DNA from: Nitrospirota bacterium
GTDB taxonomy: Bacteria; Nitrospirota; Thermodesulfovibrionia; Thermodesulfovibrionales; UBA9159
DNA length: 44,365 bases
Assembly (NCBI GenBank): GCA_023475105.1
Contig: JAMCWJ010000078.1
Span: 1 to 44,365 of the forward strand
Reading direction: 5' to 3'
Shown: one piece after another, positions 35,352-43,227 of the stretch
Numbering within the stretch: position 1 is the first letter of the stretch
How the letters are laid out: every line of letters starts with the position of its first letter
Position numbers and translations under genes: made by a program
The notes under the pieces: model-generated
The model's input: the letters and a program-made list of their open reading frames with translations, nothing else
Database searches by the model: none
Told to the model about the DNA's origin: nothing

Positions 35352-38069
35352 ATGAGGGGGAACAGGAGAACCGGACGGGTCCCGGCCGCGGGACGTTTCG
35401 CCCGCTCCCTTTTTGCGATCCTTCTGGTGAAGGCGATGCTCCTTTTCCTTACCGCGGCGCCGGCCTCGGCGTCCGGACCTGCCATAGAAAAGATCGGAGT
35501 CGAAGGCCTCGTTTCGATCGGCAGGGAAGAACTCCTTGACCTTCTCGGCCTGAGAGTCGGGGAAGTCCTCGACCCCCTGAAAGTGAGAGAAGGCATAAAG
35601 CGCGCCTTTCTCAAGGGGATATTCGAGGACATCGAGGTGTATGCCGATGCGGAAAGGACCGGCGTGAAGATCGTCGTGAAAGAAAGAGACCGTATCCGGG
35701 AGGTCTGCGTCGCCGGCAACGAGTTCTTTTCGGACCGTCAAATAAGGAAGCTGTTTCTCCTGAAAGAGGGGGAACTGTTGCGCTATAACCTCTTTGATGA
35801 AGCGGCAAAGCGCCTGAAGGAGGTCCTTGAGGAGAGGGGCTTTCCTCATGCGGAGATATCCCTCTCGGTCTCGCCTACCTCCGGACGCGGCGAAAAGACG
35901 CTCACCGTCACGGTCGATGAGGGGAAACCTCTCCGCGTTGAGCGCATTACGGTCCAGGGGGCTCCGGAGGAAGAGGTCAGGGGCGTGATGCATCTCGACG
36001 CGGGCGACATCTATGACCTGAGGACCGTGAAAAAGGACGTCGGGAAGATCAGAGAGCATTACAAGGAACTCGGGTACCTGAATCCGGGTGTCTCCTACCG
36101 GTTTTCGGAGGGCAGTCTCATGCTTGACGTGAACAGGGGAAAGAGGCTCGAGATTGCGTTCGAAGGAAACAGCGTTTTCAACGAGAAGCGTCTCATGAAA
36201 GAGATGCCTTTTTCAGAGGCGGGCGAGGTGAGGGACGACCTTGTCGAAGAGGCAGTGGGGAAAATAACGTCCCTGTATTATGGAAAAGGATATGCCTTTG
36301 TCCAGGTGGCCCCTGTCGTATCGGGAAAGGAGGGAGATACCGTCGAAATCAGCTTCTTTATTTTCGAAGGGGAGCGCGTCGAGGTCGGCGCCCTGAATTT
36401 TCCCGGTATGACGCTCCACGAAAAGAACCTCAAAGAGGCCCTGCCGATGAGGGAAGGGGACGACTATAATCCCGATCTCCTGTCCTCCGACGTCGATGTG
36501 GTGCGGGAGTTTTATATCGCCCTCGGATATCTGAGCGTGGAGGCGGCCTCACCGCAGGTGCGGATCGAGGACGGCAAGGCCCTGATTACGATTCCCGTGA
36601 AGGAAGGGCCTAAGACGATCATCGAAAAGATCGAGATCACGGGCGTCCGTTTGATTTCTCCTGCGGATATAGAAAAGGCGATAGCGCTGAGGCAGGGAGA
36701 ACCTTACAACGAAGTGGACATCGGCGACGCGCGCATACGGGTCATCGATAGCTACCAGGAGAAGGGATTTCTCGATGCGGCCGTGAATCCGAAGGTCGAG
36801 TTTTCAGATGACAAGGCGCTCATAACCTTTGCGATACAGGAAGGGGAGAAGACGTTTTTCGGCAAGACGGTCGTAACGGGGAACAGAAAGACGAAGCGGG
36901 AGGTGATCGCGCGCGAATTGCTGCATAAGGAGTCCGCTCCCTTCAATCCCGGTGTTCTCGTGAAGGAACGGCAGAGGCTTCTCAAGCTCGGTCTTTTTAC
37001 GGATGTCCGCATGCAGACCCTCGAGCGCTATGACCACAGGCGGGACGTCCTCATCGAAGTCGTAGAGGGGGATGCGGGCTCGGTCGAGTTCGGCTTCGGC
37101 TACAACAATTTCGACAAGTTCACCGGCTTTGTCGATATCGGCTATAAGAACCTCTTCGGCATGAACAGACAGGTCTCCCTCAGGGTCGGCTACAATTCGC
37201 TCGAAAAGCTCTATGCAGTCAATTACCTCGACCCCTGGTTTCTCGAAAAGCCGCTCGCGCTGAAGGCGACGGTATTCCTCAACGAACGGGACGAGAAGAA
37301 TATCGATACCAGGGTAGTGATGTATCACTACCGGAGGAGGGGACTCTCCCTGGGGGTCGAAAAGCAGTACAGCAGTGCGATCAAGGGCGAGCTCTACTAT
37401 GAATACGTGTTCGCGAAAACGACGGACGTGCAGCCCGACATGATCCTCACCGACAAGGACACGGGGAAACTCGGCATCAGCAGCCTGCGGCCCGGGATCA
37501 CCTATGATACGAGGGACAACCCCTTCGACCCGAGAAACGGCGTCCTGGCGGGATTGACGGTGAAGGTCGCCTCTTCAGCGCTCTTTTCTCAGACGAACTT
37601 TGCAAAAGCGGTATTCAACGGCAGTATTTATCATGAGCTCTCGAAGCATTTCGTGGCTGCCGCGGCATTCAGGCTGGGGGTCGCCAGAGCGTGGGACTCC
37701 TCGGAAATACTTCCCCTCGGGGAGAGGTTCTTCCTCGGCGGCAGAAACTCGGTCAGGGGGTATGCCCAGGACACCCTCGGGCCGAGGGGGGCGCTGGGCG
37801 ACCCCACGGGCGGCAATGCCTTCGTCGAAACGAACCTCGAACTCCGCACGTATCTCGGAAAGGGGATAGGCCTCGTCACGTTCCTCGACAGCGGCAACGT
37901 CTGGCAAAAGGTCGGGGACATCAGCGGGACGCTGAAGCACGCAGTCGGCCTGGGAGTGCGGTACAATACGCCGGTGGGACCGCTGCGTGTCGACTACGGA
38001 TATAAACTCAAGAAAGAGGAAGGCCTGAGCAGGGGCGAGATATTCTTCAGCATCGGGCAGGCGTTCTAG
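35352..38069 (+). CDS. bamA: Omp85 outer-membrane assembly protein (BamA type)
   Basis: A 905-residue Omp85 protein that inserts beta-barrels into the outer membrane. A signal peptide (hydrophobic LFAILLVKAMLLFLTAAPASAS) is followed by about seven POTRA domains, each about 70-80 residues and ending before about residue 590. BamA normally has five and TamA three. The 16-strand barrel follows, with the loop-6 motif VRGY (in GGRNSVRGYAQDTLGP) and the C-terminal aromatic signal ending in Phe (IFFSIGQAF). The ATG at 35352 is chosen because it gives the signal peptide; upstream codons lie inside tamB. Because it directly follows tamB it may work with TamB; whether it is the only Omp85 of the cell cannot be told here. 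Confidence 0.92.
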   Translation: MRGNRRTGRVPAAGRFARSLFAILLVKAMLLFLTAAPASASGPAIEKIGVEGLVSIGREELLDLLGLRVGEVLDPLKVREGIKRAFLKGIFEDIEVYADAERTGVKIVVKERDRIREVCVAGNEFFSDRQIRKLFLLKEGELLRYNLFDEAAKRLKEVLEERGFPHAEISLSVSPTSGRGEKTLTVTVDEGKPLRVERITVQGAPEEEVRGVMHLDAGDIYDLRTVKKDVGKIREHYKELGYLNPGVSYRFSEGSLMLDVNRGKRLEIAFEGNSVFNEKRLMKEMPFSEAGEVRDDLVEEAVGKITSLYYGKGYAFVQVAPVVSGKEGDTVEISFFIFEGERVEVGALNFPGMTLHEKNLKEALPMREGDDYNPDLLSSDVDVVREFYIALGYLSVEAASPQVRIEDGKALITIPVKEGPKTIIEKIEITGVRLISPADIEKAIALRQGEPYNEVDIGDARIRVIDSYQEKGFLDAAVNPKVEFSDDKALITFAIQEGEKTFFGKTVVTGNRKTKREVIARELLHKESAPFNPGVLVKERQRLLKLGLFTDVRMQTLERYDHRRDVLIEVVEGDAGSVEFGFGYNNFDKFTGFVDIGYKNLFGMNRQVSLRVGYNSLEKLYAVNYLDPWFLEKPLALKATVFLNERDEKNIDTRVVMYHYRRRGLSLGVEKQYSSAIKGELYYEYVFAKTTDVQPDMILTDKDTGKLGISSLRPGITYDTRDNPFDPRNGVLAGLTVKVASSALFSQTNFAKAVFNGSIYHELSKHFVAAAAFRLGVARAWDSSEILPLGERFFLGGRNSVRGYAQDTLGPRGALGDPTGGNAFVETNLELRTYLGKGIGLVTFLDSGNVWQKVGDISGTLKHAVGLGVRYNTPVGPLRVDYGYKLKKEEGLSRGEIFFSIGQAF

Positions 38070-38070
38070 A

Positions 38071-38703
38071 ATGATTTGGAATGATGGGAAGTGCGTTGCC
38101 CGTGGTATGGCGGCTGTGAAACGGGGAACCGGAGAAACGGAGAATCGAAGACTTTCTGCTATCGCCGGGTCGCGGTATCGCAGGGTCATCCCGTCGGGAA
38201 AAGGGTTTGCTTTGTCTCTTTGTATGGTATTGCTCGCCCTCCACGCCTTGCTCTTCACGGTCGGTCATGCAGAACTGATCGACCGGGTGGTAGCCTGCGT
38301 GAATGACCGGGCGATCACCCTGAGCGAACTCCGCGAGAACTACGAAAAGACGAAGAAGATAGAGCCGGACATTACAATGGCTGAAGTGTTGAATACGATG
38401 ATCAACAGGCTCCTGCTTCTGAACGATGCACGAAGACTCAAGATCGATGCGAAGAACGATGAATCGGTCCTGAACGAATATATCGAGCTCAAAGTGAGGG
38501 CCTTTATCCGGGTGAAGGAAGAGGACATAGAAGACTATTACAAGAAGAACGAGAAGGAGTTCAAGGGAGCGCCTTTCGAATCGGTGAGGGACAAGATCGA
38601 GGAGTACCTGACGGAGAAGGAGATCAACAGACTCCTGAAAAAGCAGATCGCCGAGCTCCGCGCAAAGGCATACGTGAAAGTGCTGCTCAAGGAACCGCGG
38701 TGA
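38071..38703 (+). CDS. SurA N-terminal domain protein without PPIase domain
   Basis: A 210-residue exported protein. After a long N-terminus with a hydrophobic segment (LSLCMVLLALHALLF, about residues 48-62) and likely cleavage near VGHA, the mature part has the SurA/PpiD N-terminal chaperone pattern LIDRVVACVNDRAITLSEL, then AEVLNTMINRLLLLNDARRL, and a helical C-terminus. The parvulin isomerase domain found in SurA between these parts is missing. It likely acts as a periplasmic chaperone for outer-membrane proteins, fitting its place two bases after the bamA stop. The true start is uncertain: 38071 lacks a ribosome binding site, and an internal start nearer the hydrophobic segment is possible. 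Confidence 0.78.
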   Translation: MIWNDGKCVARGMAAVKRGTGETENRRLSAIAGSRYRRVIPSGKGFALSLCMVLLALHALLFTVGHAELIDRVVACVNDRAITLSELRENYEKTKKIEPDITMAEVLNTMINRLLLLNDARRLKIDAKNDESVLNEYIELKVRAFIRVKEEDIEDYYKKNEKEFKGAPFESVRDKIEEYLTEKEINRLLKKQIAELRAKAYVKVLLKEPR

Positions 38704-38775
38704 CGAGAGCGGCACGGATACTTACTAAAAACTATCTCAAAATTCTTTCTATCGTCAAGGGCCTTCTTGTCGTCA

Positions 38776-38793
38776 TTCTCGCGCAGGCGGGAA
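38776..38793. repeat. REP-like hairpin
   Basis: A seven-base stem TTCTCGC / GCGGGAA with a four-base loop, inside the sequence GTCATTCTCGCGCAGGCGGG. This resembles the widespread REP-type repeat seen between genes of many bacteria (TTCCCGC...GCGGGAA). Only one copy is visible in the window. It lies between the SurA-like gene and the cyclase remnant, in the least gene-dense stretch. Confidence 0.5.
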
Positions 38794-38874
38794 TCCAGGT
38801 TTTTCGGGCGTTTCATGAGGCCGGCTGGTGGGTGCATAAGAGTTTTCTCATGACCGGCGACAACTGTTAAGAAG

Positions 38875-39081
38875 ATGGCAAATAGGAATGGTCTTCCACT
38901 TGAATTACGCATCGGTATCAGCACCGGCCATGCTATTAGCGGCGTTTTAGGACGGAAGACCCCTCATCTTGACATTTGGGGTGAAACTGTCAATCTTGCA
39001 AGCCGGATGGAGTCCACGGGCATGCCGGGCCAAATTCAGGTTTCTGAAAGCACATATTGGCGCTTATGGACTCAATATTAA
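38875..39081 (+). pseudogene. Class III nucleotidyl cyclase remnant
   Basis: A 68-residue frame holding only the C-terminal half of an adenylate/guanylate cyclase catalytic domain: [19 protein letters not shown], then the conserved [19 protein letters not shown] with the transition-state Asn and Arg. The first half with the two metal-binding Asp is missing, and the end is cut soon after IQVSEST. Upstream the frame closes at a stop at 38851, and a GDN-type fragment seen in another frame there may be more debris. No ribosome binding site is seen. It cannot be an active cyclase on its own. It lies just after a REP-like hairpin, so rearrangement is likely. Confidence 0.75.
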
Positions 39082-39216
39082 GCGCTTCATGAGATTTCGT
39101 CAACCTCCCGACCGGGCATAACCCGCCCGCCGGCAATTCTGTGCGAGGCCGTGTTCGAACAGCTTCGGCGGGACTGCATCGGACCTATCCCGGGTGAGCC
39201 GGCCGGGGCCTTTTTG

Positions 39217-39245
39217 GTGACAAGGCGTCCGTTCTGTGGTATAAG
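39217..39245 (+). promoter_or_regulatory. Promoter of the secreted coiled-coil gene
   Basis: GTGACA (39217-39222; five of six -35 bases) and TATAAG (39240-39245) stand 17 bases apart, and the -10 has a TGG extension. Transcription would start near 39252, leaving a leader of about 50 bases with the ribosome binding site of the gene at 39302. Confidence 0.55.
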
Positions 39246-39301
39246 TAGCTATGAAAAGCCGGGCGAGAGTCTGGCGCAATCGAAAGGAGAATGGAGGTGC
39301 C

Positions 39302-39814
39302 ATGAAGACTTCAGTGTGCGTTGCACTATTTTTTTCGGCCCTTTTCATCGTGGGCGAGGTTTGGTCGCAAACGGTTGACGGATACACTTTTGTGACCGGT
39401 GAGTCGGGGACACTGGCCTGCCTCGGAACGTGGGTGCCTTCGAGAGATGTCGCATTGCCCGGCACCTGCGAGGGGCAGCTCGTAAGCGTTGACCGGCTCT
39501 CGGCCCTTTCTGCGAGACTGAGCGCCGACAGGCTCAATCAGGCGCTTCTCTCTCTTGGTTCGGTCGATCAAAGGCTCGCAGTCAGCAATGACCAGCTGAA
39601 CAGGCTCATCGAGGCGGTCGTCAATACGCAGGCCGCGATCGACCGCCTCACCGACCTTCTTAGCAGAACGATCTCGGAAAGGTTTGAGGGGCTGTCGCAG
39701 GAACTACTGGCGAACGAGGCCTTCAGGGAAGCGCTCGCGGGTCTGAAAGAAGACATCCTCAGGGAAGTGGAGAAACAATTCCCGCGGCAGCCGGGGCCCG
39801 ACAAAGGGAAATAG
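39302..39814 (+). CDS. Secreted coiled-coil protein, unknown function
   Basis: A 170-residue protein with a signal peptide (MKTSVCVALFFSALFIVGEVWSQ) and no family I recognise. Mature residues 24-55 form a short region with two Cys (ACLGTWVP and GTCEG) that could make a disulfide. Residues about 60-160 are helical with heptad spacing (coiled coil), and the end is Pro/Gly/Lys-rich. The ATG at 39302 has GGAGGT just upstream; an ATG at 39251 in the same frame would leave no leader after the -10 and would spoil the signal peptide. It stands alone in the accessory stretch with its own promoter. Confidence 0.7.
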   Translation: MKTSVCVALFFSALFIVGEVWSQTVDGYTFVTGESGTLACLGTWVPSRDVALPGTCEGQLVSVDRLSALSARLSADRLNQALLSLGSVDQRLAVSNDQLNRLIEAVVNTQAAIDRLTDLLSRTISERFEGLSQELLANEAFREALAGLKEDILREVEKQFPRQPGPDKGK

Positions 39815-39952
39815 ACAGAGATTTAGTCGAAGACGCGTGAAGGGATTGCCGGAGAGGTTCTGAAAGGATTTACGGGTACGCTGCCGCGAAAGGGGCAGCG
39901 CCGCGTCGGCCGCGGAAGAACAGAACACCGTGTGGCGACTCAGTGCGGCGGC

Positions 39953-40420
39953 TTACCGGTGTTTTCCTCCCATCACCTTTATGACGGCTGTTTCATCGCA
40001 TTCCGGGAACTTTGGGCACCGAAGGCAATCTCCCCATATCTTCTGGGGAAGCTCTGATTTGTCGATTTCGGAAAACCCTATCTTCTTGAAAAAATCCGGA
40101 TGATAGGTAAGAGCAAAGACCTTCCTGATGCCGAGGTTTTCCGCTTCTCTCACACAGGTAGTCACGAGCCGCTTCCCTATGCCTGCGCGGCGGGAGTCCG
40201 ATTTCACGGAAAGGGACCGTATCTCCGCAAGGTCTTCCCAGAGTATGTGGAGGGCACAGACGCCCTTGAGCTCTCCGCCGTCTTCGCAGACGAAGATGTC
40301 GCGCATATTCTCATACAGGTCGTTCAGGGACCGCGGAATCATCTCCCCCTTTCCGGCAAACTCGTTGATCAGCTTATGAATCGGCTTTATGTCGGCTATG
40401 GTGGCTTTTCTTATCTTCAA
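39953..40420 (-). CDS. GNAT N-acetyltransferase (ArgA-like short NAGS)
   Basis: A 155-residue acetyltransferase of the GNAT fold, starting at TTG. It has the acetyl-CoA loop SRRAGIGKRLV (about residues 76-86), preceded by AEIRSLSVKS, and the late FFKKIGFSEID segment. The C-terminal CLRCPKFPECDE has three Cys that could bind metal. This short form with a Cys tail resembles stand-alone N-acetylglutamate synthases found in many anaerobes, which would provide the first step of arginine synthesis, matching argD and argF elsewhere in the window. That role is inference; other GNAT substrates are possible. Its first 47 bases overlap the end of the OFOR gamma gene. Confidence 0.8.
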   Translation of the reverse strand: MKIRKATIADIKPIHKLINEFAGKGEMIPRSLNDLYENMRDIFVCEDGGELKGVCALHILWEDLAEIRSLSVKSDSRRAGIGKRLVTTCVREAENLGIRKVFALTYHPDFFKKIGFSEIDKSELPQKIWGDCLRCPKFPECDETAVIKVMGGKHR

Positions 40421-40994
40421 TGTATCTGATCCCTCTCTGTATCGCCTCTTTGTTCCCCTCGAGGCTCTTCCGGCTCTTCGACGAGGTGAGCTTTTCGAGC
40501 GCCTTCACGGCGCTCTCCGCTTTCACGATCGCTGCTTCCGCAACGAGCGCGCCGAGCATCACCATATTGGCGGACCTCACCTGGGGACCGGAAAGCGCGG
40601 CGCCTTCCCGGCGGAGTGCCTTCCCGCTGAGTGAGGCGGCGATGATCGTCGCAGGGACTTCGGCGACGCTGATGTCGGACCTCAATTCGGGAGCCTGTAT
40701 GAGCGATGAGTCGAATATGAGCAGTCCCTGCGGCTTGATCCTCGGCTGGAATTTTTTCAGGGACGCCATGTTCATGGCGATGAGGATGTCGGTGTTTCCC
40801 ACGATGGGGGAGCCTATCATCTCATCCGAAACGATCACCGTCGAATTGGCGGTTCCGCCCCTCACTTCGGCGCCGTATGAGGGAAAGCAGGTCACTTCCC
40901 TGCCATCGAGCATCCCGCCGTACGCAATCATCCTTCCGAGGAGAAGGACTCCCTGACCCCCGGACCCCGCAACCAGCACCCTGACTTCCTTCAA
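40374..40994 (-). CDS. 2-oxoacid:ferredoxin oxidoreductase, gamma subunit
   Basis: A 206-residue gamma subunit of the pyruvate/2-oxoglutarate/2-oxoisovalerate ferredoxin oxidoreductase family, which in the complex helps bind CoA. The markers are VLVAGSGGQGVLLLGRMIA at the N-terminus, then CFPSYGAEVRGGTANSTVIV and GNTDILIAMN. The start is read as a TTG at 40994 overlapping the beta stop as TTGA, with GGAGG four bases upstream; starts further upstream lie inside the beta gene. Together with the beta gene it forms a pair, but no alpha subunit or ferredoxin-like delta subunit is present on either side. I cannot assign the substrate. Confidence 0.9.
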   Translation of the reverse strand: MKEVRVLVAGSGGQGVLLLGRMIAYGGMLDGREVTCFPSYGAEVRGGTANSTVIVSDEMIGSPIVGNTDILIAMNMASLKKFQPRIKPQGLLIFDSSLIQAPELRSDISVAEVPATIIAASLSGKALRREGAALSGPQVRSANMVMLGALVAEAAIVKAESAVKALEKLTSSKSRKSLEGNKEAIQRGIRYIEDKKSHHSRHKADS

Positions 40995-41743
40995 TGGGCC
41001 TCCGCGCAGACGTCCTTCAGAATTCCGAGCTTGTATACCGGCATCATTTCCGATTGGACCCACTTTATCGAATCTTCAGGGGACAAACCCCAGTCCGTCG
41101 GGCACGGCGAAAGTATCTCGACGAAGCTGAACCCCTTGGCTTCCATCTGGTATCTGAAGGCTGTCTCGATCAGCCCCCGCGTCTTCAGGAGGTTACCCGG
41201 CGAATCAACCGATGTTCTGGTGATGAACGAGGCCCCGTCGATTGTGGCGAGCATCTCCGGGACGCGGAGGGGATATCCCGCGAGACTCACGTCCCTTCCC
41301 CGGGGACTCGTTGTCGTCCTCTGGCCGAGAAGGGTTGTCGGGGCCATCTGGCCCCCGGTCATACCGTAGGTCGCATTGTTGATAAAGAAGACGGAGATAT
41401 TCTCCCCTCTTGCCGCGGCATGGATGATCTCCGCTGTCCCGATGGCGGCCAGGTCGCCGTCTCCCTGATAGGAGAAGATTATCCTGTCCTTCAGCACCCG
41501 TTTCATGGCCGTGGCGGCCGCAGGGGGCCTGCCGTGGGCGACCTCGAGGATATCGAAGTCGAAGTAATCATAGGCAAAGACCGCGCAGCCGACCGGTGCG
41601 ATTCCGATGACCCGTTCGCGTATGCCGAGGGTGTCGATACTTTCGGCAACGAGCCTGTGCACAAGACTGTGTCCGCAACCGGGGCAATACCTGAATTGAG
41701 CAGGTTTCAGACTCCCGGGTCTCTTAAAAACCATTTTCATCAT
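40991..41743 (-). CDS. 2-oxoacid:ferredoxin oxidoreductase, beta subunit
   Basis: A 250-residue TPP-binding subunit of an oxidoreductase that splits 2-oxoacids into acyl-CoA and CO2 while reducing ferredoxin. CPGCGHSLVH (residues 20-29) begins the family pattern. The TPP/Mg2+ motif is GDGDLAAIGTAEIIHAA with the distal NNATYGMTGGQMAPTT. Length and pattern fit the 2-oxoglutarate (KorB) or 2-oxoisovalerate type rather than the longer pyruvate type; the choice is uncertain. The start overlaps the end of ppx by 20 bases and has AAGGAG just upstream. The usual alpha gene upstream is missing here and is replaced by ppx/gppA. Confidence 0.91.
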   Translation of the reverse strand: MMKMVFKRPGSLKPAQFRYCPGCGHSLVHRLVAESIDTLGIRERVIGIAPVGCAVFAYDYFDFDILEVAHGRPPAAATAMKRVLKDRIIFSYQGDGDLAAIGTAEIIHAAARGENISVFFINNATYGMTGGQMAPTTLLGQRTTTSPRGRDVSLAGYPLRVPEMLATIDGASFITRTSVDSPGNLLKTRGLIETAFRYQMEAKGFSFVEILSPCPTDWGLSPEDSIKWVQSEMMPVYKLGILKDVCAEAH

Positions 41744-42662
41744 ACATCTCCTTTATCAGGGCCTCGAGCAGACCGTAGTCGCTCACTGCGATTTCGGGAA
41801 AACCGAAAAAATCCATGAATCTAATTGTAAGCAGAATGCCGGGGATAATCAAGTCGGCCCTTCCGGGTTCAAGGCCGTCCAGGGATTGTCTTTTTTCCCG
41901 CGGCAGGAGGAGAAGCAGATCCCTGAGGCTGAGGAGCGTTGTGAGGGACATCCTGTGTCTGTGTACTTTTTCGGGGTCGTATTCCTTCAACCCGAGATCG
42001 AGCCCCGCCAGAGTGGTGACCGTGCCTCCCGTCCCGATAAGCGCCAGGGGAGCAAAGGGAGGCGCCGGGACTTCCCTTCGCAGCGGCAGCAGTCTTGAGT
42101 CGACCTCTTCGGTGAGGAGCGCGATCTCGTCCGCGGAGGGAGGATCAGACCGCATGAATCTCTCGCGGAGCGCCACGACTCCGAGGGGAAGGGTGCCGCA
42201 GACCGGCGACCGCGAGGAGTCGTTCCCCCTGCTGAGTACCCATTCCGTGCTGCCGCCGCCGATATCCAGTATCAGCGATCCTTCCGTCTTCCCGAAGCCC
42301 ATGAGGATACCCTTTGCCGTGAGCTCCGCTTCCCTCGTGCCTGAAATCACCTCGACGCGTATGCCCGTAGCGCGAAAGGCCTTCCGGATGAACTCCCCGC
42401 TGTTCTTCGCTTCCCTGAGTGCGCTCGTCCCGACCGCCTTTACGCGTGTCACTCCGTGCCGCGCCATGGAACCGGTAAAGGCATTCAGGGCCGAGATCGA
42501 TTTTCTCATATTCTCCTTCCCGAGCATTCCCGAATCCCCTATTCCCCCGGCGAGTCGGGTGATTGCGCGTTCCGAAAGTATGCGGGACACTGCACGATCA
42601 TGGATATCGGCGATGAGCAGTCGGAGTGTGTTTGAGCCTACATCAATGGCGGCCAAGCGCAT
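41724..42662 (-). CDS. Exopolyphosphatase / GppA-family phosphatase
   Basis: A 312-residue ASKHA-fold phosphatase of the Ppx/GppA family, which removes phosphate from polyphosphate or from pppGpp. Residues start AAIDVGSNTLRLLIAD, with the phosphate loop. GTSALREAKNSGEFI, LDIGGGSTEW and LIGTGGTVTTLAGLDLGLK complete the active site. It is the short form without the C-terminal HD domain of E. coli Ppx, so polyphosphate versus pppGpp preference is not decided. The ATG at 42662 is chosen over a TTG two codons upstream. It heads the minus-strand run with the OFOR pair and the GNAT gene, with which there is no obvious functional link. Confidence 0.92.
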   Translation of the reverse strand: MRLAAIDVGSNTLRLLIADIHDRAVSRILSERAITRLAGGIGDSGMLGKENMRKSISALNAFTGSMARHGVTRVKAVGTSALREAKNSGEFIRKAFRATGIRVEVISGTREAELTAKGILMGFGKTEGSLILDIGGGSTEWVLSRGNDSSRSPVCGTLPLGVVALRERFMRSDPPSADEIALLTEEVDSRLLPLRREVPAPPFAPLALIGTGGTVTTLAGLDLGLKEYDPEKVHRHRMSLTTLLSLRDLLLLLPREKRQSLDGLEPGRADLIIPGILLTIRFMDFFGFPEIAVSDYGLLEALIKEMYDENGF

Positions 42663-42673
42663 AGTCAATACCT

Positions 42674-42682
42674 ATTTTAGCA
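42674..42682 (-). promoter_or_regulatory. Extended -10 promoter of the ppx-OFOR run
   Basis: On the minus strand TGCTAAAAT, a TGn extension and a TAAAAT hexamer, ends 11 bases before the ppx ATG at 42662. A transcript would have a leader of only a few bases. No clear -35 is seen. Confidence 0.35.
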
Positions 42683-42788
42683 TATCCGGCGCCGACCCCT
42701 CTGCTCAGCGGGCCCTCGGAAGGTCGTGAGGGCGACCTCCCGCCCCGGGGAAGACCCGATGCCGGAGGTGTGCGATTCCGGCGCGTTA

Positions 42789-42797
42789 TGGTAAAAT
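42789..42797 (+). promoter_or_regulatory. Extended -10 promoter, near-leaderless
   Basis: TGGTAAAAT lies seven bases before the ATG at 42805. The transcript would begin about at the start codon of the DUF6982-like gene, and no ribosome binding site is present. Confidence 0.4.
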
Positions 42798-42804
42798 CTC
42801 TTTG

Positions 42805-43227
42805 ATGGTGAGGCAGAAAGTCGTGATGAGATGTCTTGACGGGCGACTCGTGAAGGGATATATCGGGGACTTCCTGCCTTCCGATGAGACCGTTTCTCTC
42901 GAGGACGAATCGTCCCGTACGCTGACATTCGCGGTGGATGATCTTAAGGCGATCTTCTTCGTAAAGACGTATATCGGCGATAAAGATCACGTAGAACGGA
43001 AGGTGTTCAGCGATCCTATTTCTCTCGGTAAAAGGATTTTCGTCAAGTTCAAAGACGGCGAGTGCATGACCGGGTACATCGAGGGCGACATCCCCTGGGG
43101 AAAAGGGTTCTTTCTCGAGCCCAAGAGGAGCAGCGGATTCTTCCTCGTCCCCGTGGACGACAAGAGCAACAACAGGAGGGTCTTTGTCGTTGCTTCCTCT
43201 GTTCTGGCGGTTACGGTGATGGGATGA
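42805..43227 (+). CDS. DUF6982-like two-repeat protein
   Basis: A 140-residue cytoplasmic protein with two similar halves. The first (about 5-60) has VVMRCLDGRLVKGYIGDFLP and DDLKAIFFVKTYIGD; the second (about 75-135) has IFVKFKDGECMTGYIEGDIP and a matching hydrophobic end. The pattern DGRxxKGYxxDFxP followed by LKAIFFVK recalls the domain listed as DUF6982, often found in proteins of diderm bacteria; the name is from memory. The fold is probably a small beta barrel. The ATG at 42805 is preferred; a TTG one codon earlier is possible. Its stop overlaps the lolA start (ATGA), so the two are probably made together. Confidence 0.65.
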   Translation: MVRQKVVMRCLDGRLVKGYIGDFLPSDETVSLEDESSRTLTFAVDDLKAIFFVKTYIGDKDHVERKVFSDPISLGKRIFVKFKDGECMTGYIEGDIPWGKGFFLEPKRSSGFFLVPVDDKSNNRRVFVVASSVLAVTVMG

